NCBI GenBank assembly: GCA_023415075.1 | Contig: JAEZLU010000350.1 | Span: 1 to 23,413 of the forward strand | Direction of reading: 5' to 3' | Length of the DNA stretch: 23,413 nt | Source of the DNA: Bacillota bacterium | GTDB taxonomy: Bacteria; Bacillota; Negativicutes; Sporomusales; UBA7701 | Shown here: in pieces, positions 13,413 through 19,860 of the stretch | Numbering within the stretch: position 1 is the stretch's first letter | Layout of the letters: each line of letters opens with the position of its first letter | Position numbers and translations under genes: made by a program | Notes under the pieces: generated by a model | The model's input: the letters and a program-made list of their open reading frames with translations, nothing else | Told to the model about the DNA's origin: nothing | Database searches by the model: none

Positions 13413-14319
13413 AAACATCCCGGAGAAACAGGCGGCCGCGGCCATCGGCCAAGGCATCCTCATGCACACCTACGAGAAACTGTTTGGCGAGTACGGCCAA
13501 GTAGTGGCTCAGGTCCTCCTGACCCGTGAGGACTCGGTCAACCGCAGCCGCTATGCCAACTCCCGCAACACCCTCATGACCCTTCTGAGCATGGGGGTTA
13601 TTCCTGTTATCAACGAAAACGACGCCGTGGCCATCGATGAGCTCAAGATCGGCGATAACGACACCCTGTCGGCCATGGTGGCCAGCATCGTCGACGCCGA
13701 CGCCCTCATCATCCTGTCCGACGTCGAGGGCCTGTACACCGCCAATCCGGCCGACGACCCGACGGCTACCTTCATCCCTGAGGTAACCGACATTACCCCG
13801 GCCATCGAGGACCTGGCCGGCGGTCCCGGTAGCCAGCGCGGCACGGGCGGCATGTTCACCAAGATTCAGGCCGCCAAAATCGCCGTCAACTCCGGCGTCA
13901 TCATGGTCATCGCCGCCGGCAGCCGCGACGGCGTCATCCGCGATATCCTCGCCGGCGGCGATATAGGCACCATCTTCCTGCCAAAGGTTAACCGGCTGCA
14001 TGTCCGCAAACGCTGGCTGGCTTTCGGGGCCCGCGTCCGCGGGTCGGTCACGGTCGACAAAGGCTGCGAGCAGGCCATCCTCAAGGGAGCCAGCCTGCTG
14101 GCCGCCGGTATCAAGGCGGTCGATGGCGAATTCGAGCACGGCAACACCATCCGCATCAACACCGCCGAAGGTCGCGAGATCGCCCGCGGTATCGCCAACT
14201 ACAGCGCCGGCGAAATCCACCGGATCATGGGGGCCCATACCAACCAGATCGCCGACATCCTCGGCGGCAAACCCTACGACGAGGTTATCCACCGCGACAA
14301 CCTGGCCCTTTTGGTATGA
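13195..14319 (+). CDS. proB: Glutamate 5-kinase ProB
   Basis: ProB phosphorylates glutamate to gamma-glutamyl phosphate, the first step of proline synthesis, and is usually feedback-inhibited by proline. The 374-aa protein has an amino-acid kinase domain (RIVVKVGTSTLN, LVTSGAVGAGMDRLG, VIPVINENDAVA, GDNDTLSAMVA, GGMFTKIQAA) and a C-terminal PUA domain from about residue 280. The ATG at 13195 follows GGGGAGAGAAGG. Its first 218 nt lie inside the open frame of the upstream yhbY gene. proA starts 12 nt after its stop, a tight pair. Confidence 0.97.
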   Translation: MLARQNLAEAKRIVVKVGTSTLNHSTGKLNLLRIERLVRELSDLANQGKQIILVTSGAVGAGMDRLGLKEKPKNIPEKQAAAAIGQGILMHTYEKLFGEYGQVVAQVLLTREDSVNRSRYANSRNTLMTLLSMGVIPVINENDAVAIDELKIGDNDTLSAMVASIVDADALIILSDVEGLYTANPADDPTATFIPEVTDITPAIEDLAGGPGSQRGTGGMFTKIQAAKIAVNSGVIMVIAAGSRDGVIRDILAGGDIGTIFLPKVNRLHVRKRWLAFGARVRGSVTVDKGCEQAILKGASLLAAGIKAVDGEFEHGNTIRINTAEGREIARGIANYSAGEIHRIMGAHTNQIADILGGKPYDEVIHRDNLALLV

Positions 14320-14331
14320 GGAGGAAATTAT

Positions 14332-15585
14332 ATGGATTATTTAAGCGAACTCAAAGATAAAGGCCGGCTGGCCAAACAAGCTGCCGCCCGCCTGGCCACC
14401 TTGCCGACCACCGTCAAAAACAGCGCCCTCACGGCCATGGCTGCCGGCCTGGAAAAAGCCGCACCGGCCATCCTGGCCGCCAACGCCGCCGACATGGAAA
14501 AGGGGCGGGCCAAAGGCCTGAGCGCCGCCCTGCTTGACCGGCTGCTCCTTACCGATAGCCGCATCAAGTCGATGGCCGATGGCCTGCGGGAAACGGCTGC
14601 CCTGCCTGATCCCATCGGTGAAACGGTCGCCGGCTGGCAGCGGCCGAACGGCCTGGCAATAACCAAAATCCGTGTGCCCCTAGGCGTAATCGGCATCATT
14701 TACGAGGCCCGGCCCAACGTCACCGCCGACGCCGCCGGCCTTTGCCTCAAAGCCGGCAACGCCGTTATCCTGCGCGGCGGCTCCGAGGCCATCGAAGCCA
14801 ACCTGGCGATCGCCCGGGTGCTGGCCGCCGCCGCCGAAGCGGCTGGGGCGCCGGCCGGGGCCGTCCAGCTCGTTGAAACCACCGACCGGGCGGCGGTAAA
14901 CGCCATGCTCAAGCTTAACGAATACATCGACGTCATAATCCCCCGCGGCGGCGCCGGCCTCATCCGCACCGTAGTCGAAAACAGCACCGTGCCGGTTATC
15001 GAAACCGGCATCGGCGTATGCCACGTTTACGTCGACGCCTCAGCCGATCTGGCCATGGCCCAGGCCATCGCCTTCAACGCCAAAGTATCCCGCCCCGGGG
15101 TCTGCAACTCGATGGAAACCCTGCTCGTCCACCGGGCGGTTGCCGACGACTTCCTGCCGCCCATGCTCAAGGCCTACCACGAGGCCGGCGTCGAAATCCG
15201 CGGCTGCAACGGTTCCGTTTGCTACCATCCCGCCGTCAAGGCGGCTACTGACGAAGAATGGGCCATCGAACACCTTGACCTTATCGCCGGCGTCAAAATC
15301 GTCGGCTCGCTCGACGAAGCCCTCGAGCACATCGCCACCTATGGCACCCGCCACTCCGAGACCATCGTCACCTCAGAGCTGGCCAGCGCCCGCCGCTTCC
15401 AGGCCGAAGTCGACGCCGCCGCTGTCTATGTAAACGCCTCCACCCGCTTTACCGACGGCTTCGAATTCGGTTTCGGCGCCGAAATCGGCATTAGCACCCA
15501 GAAGCTTCACGCCCGCGGCCCCATGGGCTTGGCCGAACTTACCAGCGTAAAATATATCATAAACGGCAACGGACAGATAAGATAG
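14332..15585 (+). CDS. proA: Gamma-glutamyl phosphate reductase ProA
   Basis: ProA reduces gamma-glutamyl phosphate with NADPH to glutamate semialdehyde. The 417-aa protein is of the aldehyde dehydrogenase type, with VPLGVIGIIYEARPNVT, IPRGGAGLIRTVVENSTVPVIETGIGVCHVYVD, the catalytic Cys258 in RPGVCNSMETLLVH, and the C-terminal FGFGAEIGISTQKLHARGPMGL. Its length matches the family. AGGAGGAAATT precedes the ATG. The stop codon is the first base of a perfect terminator stem, which closes the proline operon. Confidence 0.98.
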   Translation: MDYLSELKDKGRLAKQAAARLATLPTTVKNSALTAMAAGLEKAAPAILAANAADMEKGRAKGLSAALLDRLLLTDSRIKSMADGLRETAALPDPIGETVAGWQRPNGLAITKIRVPLGVIGIIYEARPNVTADAAGLCLKAGNAVILRGGSEAIEANLAIARVLAAAAEAAGAPAGAVQLVETTDRAAVNAMLKLNEYIDVIIPRGGAGLIRTVVENSTVPVIETGIGVCHVYVDASADLAMAQAIAFNAKVSRPGVCNSMETLLVHRAVADDFLPPMLKAYHEAGVEIRGCNGSVCYHPAVKAATDEEWAIEHLDLIAGVKIVGSLDEALEHIATYGTRHSETIVTSELASARRFQAEVDAAAVYVNASTRFTDGFEFGFGAEIGISTQKLHARGPMGLAELTSVKYIINGNGQIR

Positions 15586-15622
15586 ACAAAAGCCCCGGCC
15601 TACCAAGGCCGGGGCTTTTGTC
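15585..15622 (+). terminator. Strong terminator after proA
   Basis: A perfect 17-bp stem (15585-15601 with 15606-15622) around loop ACCA has core AAAAGCCCCGGCCT and AGGCCGGGGCTTTT. The A-run on the left arm makes it usable on both strands. Confidence 0.95.
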
Positions 15623-15677
15623 ATACATTTTTCACAAATGCCTGTCATAGTAATATTAGAACAGACTATCGACCAGC

Positions 15678-15693
15678 AGCTGGCGCGCCAGCT
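15678..15693. repeat. 16-bp perfect palindrome upstream of the efflux operon
   Basis: AGCTGGCGCGCCAGCT is a perfect palindrome centred at 15685/15686, just before the -35 region of the macA-like promoter. With no loop it is more likely a dimeric protein-binding site than an RNA hairpin. It could be an activator site, or the operator of an unseen regulator. Confidence 0.6.
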
Positions 15694-15704
15694 AAAGCTA
15701 GTTG

Positions 15705-15733
15705 TTGACTAGTCAGTCAGCACAGTGTACACT
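15705..15733 (+). promoter_or_regulatory. Promoter with overlapping palindromic operator, macA-like operon
   Basis: TTGACT (15705-15710), 17-nt spacer and TACACT (15728-15733) fit a sigma-A promoter. The palindrome TGACTAGTCA (15706-15715) covers the -35, and GTGTACAC (15725-15732) covers the -10. Palindromes over promoter elements are typical of TetR- or MarR-type repressor sites controlling efflux genes. No such regulator is encoded in the window, so the regulator is unknown. Confidence 0.65.
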
Positions 15734-15771
15734 AATAGTTATAAATGGCCATACGGGCTGGAGGTGCTCAC

Positions 15772-16863
15772 ATGCGGGCAATTTGGCAAAAGATCTGGCA
15801 ACATAAAAAATGGCTCATCGTTATCGTAATTCTCGCGGCCGGCGTGCAGGCTGGTACATATTACTACTCCAAGAATAACAAACCGGTGGTCGCCGGCACC
15901 ACGGTAGCCGTCGAACGCGGGGACGTCCAGGCGGTGGTTTCGGCCACCGGCACCATCTCCCCCGTCAACAGCGTCGATATCAGCTCGAAGATCAGTGGCC
16001 GCATTACCGAGGTCAAAGTCAATGAGAACGACCAGATCAAGACCGACCAGGTCCTCATCCTCCTTGACGACACCCGGCTGAAAACCACAGTATCGCAGGC
16101 CCGGGCCCGGCTGATAAACGCCCAGGCCAACTACGAGCGTACCAGCCGCCTGGCGGCGGCCGGCGCTCTGTCTGCCCAGCAGCTCGACACCGCCCTCACC
16201 GACTATCAGGTGGCCCAGGCCGCCTACGACGATGCCACCGACCAGCTTGACGACACTATCATCCGCTCACCCATAGACGGCATCGTCATCGGCAAGCCCA
16301 TCCCGGCCGGCCAGACGGTGGCCCCCGGTATTTCTACTCCGATGGTGCTTATGACCATCGCCGACATGTCGAAAATGCAGATCTCCGTCCAGGTCGACGA
16401 ATCGGACGTCGGCAAAGTCCAGGTCAACCAGAAGGTCACCTTCACCGTTGACTCCCACCCAGGCAAGACCTTTACCGGCGTCGTCTCCAACGTCTCCAAC
16501 AAAGCTACCATCCAGCAAAACGTCGTTTACTACCCAGTTACCGTCGACATAGATTCGCCCCAGGGCCTGCTCAAACCGACCATGACCGCCAGGGTATCCG
16601 TCCTCATCGGCGAAAGCAAGAACGTCCTGGCTGTGCCGCTGGCTGCCGTCAAGCAGAACAAGGGCCAGTCGTACGTCCAGGTCATGAAGGACGGCAAGCC
16701 GCAGAACGTAACCGTCCAGTTGGGCCTGGCCAGCGACGATAAGGTCGAGGTTGTCAGCGGCCTTAACGACGGCGACCAGATCCTCCTGACAACAAAAGCA
16801 CAGACGCCCGCCACCGGCGGGGCCCCGGCCGGCGGCAACCCACTCCGCGGGCTCGGCCGTTAA
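15772..16863 (+). CDS. MacA-like efflux adaptor (HlyD/RND family periplasmic subunit)
   Basis: This is a membrane-fusion protein linking an inner-membrane ABC transporter to the outer membrane. The 363-aa product has one N-terminal membrane anchor at about residues 12-30 and a lipoyl/barrel-sandwich half (VSATGTISPVNSVDISSKISGRITEVKV). A short alpha-hairpin follows (ARLINAQANYERTSRLAAAGALSAQQLDTALTDYQVAQAAY), then the second lipoyl half (IRSPIDGIVIGKPIPAGQTVAPG) and beta-barrel domains. The C-terminus is Gly/Pro-rich. GGAGGTG precedes the ATG at 15772; an upstream in-frame ATG (15745) lacks a ribosome binding site. It is first of a MacA-MacB-like set. An outer-membrane channel gene is not in the window. 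Confidence 0.9.
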   Translation: MRAIWQKIWQHKKWLIVIVILAAGVQAGTYYYSKNNKPVVAGTTVAVERGDVQAVVSATGTISPVNSVDISSKISGRITEVKVNENDQIKTDQVLILLDDTRLKTTVSQARARLINAQANYERTSRLAAAGALSAQQLDTALTDYQVAQAAYDDATDQLDDTIIRSPIDGIVIGKPIPAGQTVAPGISTPMVLMTIADMSKMQISVQVDESDVGKVQVNQKVTFTVDSHPGKTFTGVVSNVSNKATIQQNVVYYPVTVDIDSPQGLLKPTMTARVSVLIGESKNVLAVPLAAVKQNKGQSYVQVMKDGKPQNVTVQLGLASDDKVEVVSGLNDGDQILLTTKAQTPATGGAPAGGNPLRGLGR

Positions 16864-16875
16864 GGAGGGGACGGC

Positions 16876-17556
16876 ATGACAATCGCACTCCAGGATATCA
16901 CCAAAACATACGTAATGGGCGACGATAACATCGTCCACGCCCTGGCCGGCGTCAGCCTAGACGTCGCCGAGGGCGAGTTCACCGCCATCATGGGTCCCTC
17001 GGGTTCAGGCAAATCGACCCTGATGAACATCCTCGGCTGCCTAGACCGGCCGACCAGCGGCTCCTACGAGCTTGACGGCCAGGAAGTGGCCAACATGGAC
17101 GACGATGCCCTGGCCCTTGTCCGCAACAAAAAGATCGGTTTCGTTTTCCAGAACTTCAACCTGCTGCCGCGGATGTCGGCCCTGCAGAATGTCGCCCTGC
17201 CGATGGTCTACGCCGGCGTCGAAAAAGGCCTCCGCCAGGAACGGGCCGCCAAGGCCATGACGCTTGTCGGCCTGGGCGAACGGCTGCATCACCGGCCCAA
17301 CGAGCTTTCCGGCGGTCAGCGTCAGCGGGTAGCCATCGCCCGCTCGCTGGTCAACGACCCGGCCATCATCATGGCCGACGAGCCCACCGGCAACCTCGAC
17401 TCCAAATCAGGGGTCGAAATAATGGATATCTTCCAGAGCCTTCACAAGCAGGGGCGGACAATCATCCTGATCACCCACGAACCGGATATCGCGGCCTTTG
17501 CCCAACGGGTCATCCACGTCCGCGACGGCAAGATCATCCGCGACGAGCGGCAATAG
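16876..17556 (+). CDS. MacB/LolD-type ABC transporter ATPase
   Basis: The 226-aa nucleotide-binding protein has Walker A GPSGSGKST at 40-48, the signature LSGGQ at 144-148, Walker B with Asp168-Glu169 in MADEPTGNLD, and the H-loop in ILITHEPD. The IMGPSGSGKSTLMNILGCLDRPTSG and TGNLDSKSG segments are typical of the MacB/LolD/FtsE subfamily. AGGAGGGG lies just before the ATG and 12 nt separate it from the adaptor. The permease follows after 12 nt. The ATPase and permease are separate proteins, whereas E. coli MacB fuses them. Confidence 0.95.
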   Translation: MTIALQDITKTYVMGDDNIVHALAGVSLDVAEGEFTAIMGPSGSGKSTLMNILGCLDRPTSGSYELDGQEVANMDDDALALVRNKKIGFVFQNFNLLPRMSALQNVALPMVYAGVEKGLRQERAAKAMTLVGLGERLHHRPNELSGGQRQRVAIARSLVNDPAIIMADEPTGNLDSKSGVEIMDIFQSLHKQGRTIILITHEPDIAAFAQRVIHVRDGKIIRDERQ

Positions 17557-17568
17557 AGGAGGTGCGCC

Positions 17569-18783
17569 ATGTTCTGGGAAAGCGTACTCATCGCCCTGGA
17601 AGGCCTAAAAGCCAATAAATTGCGCTCCTTCCTCACCATGCTGGGCATCATCATCGGCGTGGGCGCGGTTATTGCCATGGTATCCATCGGCATGGGCGTC
17701 CGCCAAAAGGTTGAAACATCGATCGCCGGTCTCGGCTCGAATCTCATCATCGTAATGCCGGGGGCCACCACTCCCTCCGGCGTCCGCCTGGCGGCCGGTT
17801 CCAGCACCACCCTGACCAACGCCGACGCCCAGGCCATCAGCCGGGAAATCGCCGGCGTCAGCGCCGTGGCCCCTGCCGTCAACCGTTCCTACCAACTGGT
17901 GTACGGCAATCAGAACTGGACGACCAACGTTCTTGGCACAAACCCCGAGTACCTCGACGTCCGCAACTTCTCCGTGGCTACCGGTACGGTATTCTCCACC
18001 AAGGATATCGACACCCGTGCCCGCGTGGCCGTCATCGGCAAGACAGTCGCCGACAACCTGTTCGGGGACGTAACCCCGTTGGGGCAGACCATCCGCATCA
18101 ACAAGGCGCCCTTCCGGGTGATCGGCGTCCTCGAGTCAAAAGGCCAGTCGTCGATGGGGCAGGACCAGGACGACCTCGTCATCGTGCCGCTGACCACCGC
18201 CCAGGAAAGGCTGCTCGGCATAACCTACCTCAACAACATCAGCGTCCAGGCAGCCAGCTCCGACGTCATCGACCAAGTCCAGGAAGATATAACCGTCCTC
18301 TTGCGGTCGCGCCACCACCTGGCGCCCGGACTGCCCGACAACTTCACCGTCCGCAACCTGGCGGCGGTCATGGCCACCGCCCAGGAGACCACCAGCACCA
18401 TCACCCTCCTTTTGGGCAACATCGCCGCCATCTCGCTGGTGGTCGGCGGCATCGGCATCATGAACATCATGCTGGTATCGGTGACCGAAAGGACGCGGGA
18501 AATCGGCATCCGCAAAGCCTTGGGCGCCACCTATCGCAACATTCTCCTCCAGTTTCTTATCGAAGCGGTTGTCATCGGCGTCACCGGCGGCCTCATCGGC
18601 ATTGCCCTCGGCCTCGTCGGCTCAAGCGCCATTTCCTTCTTCGCCGGCTGGAACACTGTCGTGTCACCGCTGTCCATTGCCATAGCCTTTATATTCTCGG
18701 TACTCATCGGCCTGTTCTTCGGCCTCTACCCGGCCCGCAAGGCCGCCCTTCTCGACCCGATTGACGCTCTTAGGTATGAATAA
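17569..18783 (+). CDS. MacB-type ABC transporter permease (FtsX family)
   Basis: The 404-aa product has one N-terminal membrane helix (about residues 17-42, FLTMLGIIIGVGAVIAMVSIGMG). A large extracytoplasmic MacB_PCD domain follows (about 45-270), then three C-terminal helices within an FtsX domain (ISLVVGGIGIMNIMLVSVTERTREIGIRKALGAT, FLIEAVVIGVTGGLIGIALGL, LFFGLYPARKAA). These mechanotransmission-type transporters export macrolides, peptides or lipoproteins; the substrate here is unknown. GAGGAGGTG precedes the ATG. It is the third gene of the efflux operon. Confidence 0.95.
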   Translation: MFWESVLIALEGLKANKLRSFLTMLGIIIGVGAVIAMVSIGMGVRQKVETSIAGLGSNLIIVMPGATTPSGVRLAAGSSTTLTNADAQAISREIAGVSAVAPAVNRSYQLVYGNQNWTTNVLGTNPEYLDVRNFSVATGTVFSTKDIDTRARVAVIGKTVADNLFGDVTPLGQTIRINKAPFRVIGVLESKGQSSMGQDQDDLVIVPLTTAQERLLGITYLNNISVQAASSDVIDQVQEDITVLLRSRHHLAPGLPDNFTVRNLAAVMATAQETTSTITLLLGNIAAISLVVGGIGIMNIMLVSVTERTREIGIRKALGATYRNILLQFLIEAVVIGVTGGLIGIALGLVGSSAISFFAGWNTVVSPLSIAIAFIFSVLIGLFFGLYPARKAALLDPIDALRYE

Positions 18784-18836
18784 CCGGAAAATGTGTTATT
18801 ATTATAAGGAGGCGTCAACAAGGGAGAGAAAACCGG

Positions 18837-18983
18837 ATGGAATATTTGCAGTCCCTGTGGAACTACCTGAAAACCGAGAAAGTCAGGTACGAGATCGTCG
18901 ACTATATCCGGGCAGCGGTCGTTATCGCCGCCGTTATGGCCATGGTCAGGATAGTATGGGACATGTTTTGCATCATCAGATAA
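18837..18983 (+). CDS. 48-aa single-pass membrane peptide, unknown function
   Basis: A short frame encodes MEYLQSLWNYLKTEKVRYE, then a hydrophobic stretch at about residues 24-41 (IRAAVVIAAVMAMVRIVW), and ends MFCIIR. GGGAGAG lies 8 nt before the ATG. It follows the permease stop by 53 nt and is closed by a terminator 6 nt after its own stop, so it is probably the last gene of the efflux operon. I do not recognise the family. An amphipathic N-terminus plus one helix would fit a small transporter accessory subunit, but this is inference. An earlier AAGGAGG (18806-18812) has no start codon at usable distance. Confidence 0.65.
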   Translation: MEYLQSLWNYLKTEKVRYEIVDYIRAAVVIAAVMAMVRIVWDMFCIIR

Positions 18984-18989
18984 ACTCGG

Positions 18990-19013
18990 TCGCCGGCTAT
19001 TGCCGGCGATTTT
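18990..19013 (+). terminator. Terminator of the efflux operon
   Basis: TCGCCGGC (18990-18997), loop TATT and GCCGGCGA (19002-19009) form a perfect 8-bp stem followed by TTTTGCTTT. The T-rich tail merges into the nadD -35 region. Confidence 0.88.
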
Positions 19014-19015
19014 GC

Positions 19016-19044
19016 TTTCCAGGAGGACAAGCCTCTGCTATAAT
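19016..19044 (+). promoter_or_regulatory. Sigma-A promoter of nadD
   Basis: TATAAT (19039-19044) with an extended TGc element directly upstream, and TTTCCA (19016-19021) as a partial -35 at 17-nt spacing. It starts three bases after the preceding terminator's first T-run, so nadD is an independent unit here. Confidence 0.72.
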
Positions 19045-19080
19045 AGTCTTGCACGAAAAGCGCAGATTAGGAGAAGGCGG

Positions 19081-19695
19081 ATGCTGAAAAAGCGAAAAAT
19101 AGGCATTATGGGCGGCACGTTCGACCCTATACACGTTGGTCACCTGGTAACCGCCGAGGCCGTCCGCATCGAGTTCGGCCTGGACAACGTTATTTTCATC
19201 CCGGCCGGCAATCCGCCTCACAAGGACCATTCCCAGGTCAGCCAGGCGCTCCATCGCTATATTATGACCGCCATGGCCACCTATTCCAACCCCTACTTTT
19301 TCGTATCGGCCATCGAACTCGAAAGGCCGGGGCCGTCCTACACCATCGATACCATAAGAGCTCTCAGCCAGCAATACGGGCCTCAGACCGAGCTTTACTT
19401 CATCACCGGCGCCGACGCCGTTGGCGACCTGCCGACCTGGAACGATATCGACAAGCTTCTCGACCTCTGCCAGTTTGTCGCCACAACCAGGCCGGGCCAT
19501 CCGAACGCCCTCGACGACGTTATCCGCTACTTTGGCCGCAAAGGGGAGGAGCGAATCCATCGGGTTACCACCCCGGAGCTTGAGATTTCGGCCACAGACA
19601 TCCGCGAACGGGTCAAGCGCGGGCGCTCCATCAAGTATATAGTGCCTGAGAGCGTCGAGAACTATATCCTTAAAGAAGGCTTATACCGCGAATAA
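19081..19695 (+). CDS. nadD: Nicotinate-nucleotide adenylyltransferase NadD
   Basis: NadD makes deamido-NAD from nicotinate mononucleotide and ATP. The 204-aa product has the nucleotidylyltransferase motif GGTFDPIHVGHL (residues 11-22), the NaMN-binding PAGNPPHKDH, YTIDTIRAL, FITGADAVGDLPTW, and the second ATP-binding motif ISATDIRERV. Its length is typical. The ATG follows GGAGAAGG. In many Firmicutes nadD follows obg, yhbY, proB and proA and is followed by yqeK and rsfS; here an efflux operon lies upstream and yqeK is not next downstream. Confidence 0.97.
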   Translation: MLKKRKIGIMGGTFDPIHVGHLVTAEAVRIEFGLDNVIFIPAGNPPHKDHSQVSQALHRYIMTAMATYSNPYFFVSAIELERPGPSYTIDTIRALSQQYGPQTELYFITGADAVGDLPTWNDIDKLLDLCQFVATTRPGHPNALDDVIRYFGRKGEERIHRVTTPELEISATDIRERVKRGRSIKYIVPESVENYILKEGLYRE

Positions 19696-19697
19696 CT

Positions 19698-19721
19698 CCG
19701 GCCCGCCAAGGCCGGTTTTTT
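19698..19721 (+). terminator. Terminator after nadD
   Basis: CCGGCC (19698-19703), 6-nt loop and GGCCGG (19710-19715) form a perfect stem followed by six T (19716-19721), 3 nt after the nadD stop. Confidence 0.93.
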
Positions 19722-19860
19722 CTTGTCGGCCTGCCGGCTGACGACAATACTATTTTGACCGGTAATGTCGCTAAAGCAGGAAAAATTCCACAAGATGGTA
19801 AACTTATCATTATGTAGAACTAATCGTCGAATAACCGCTTAAGGGTTAGGGGCGTGTCAG

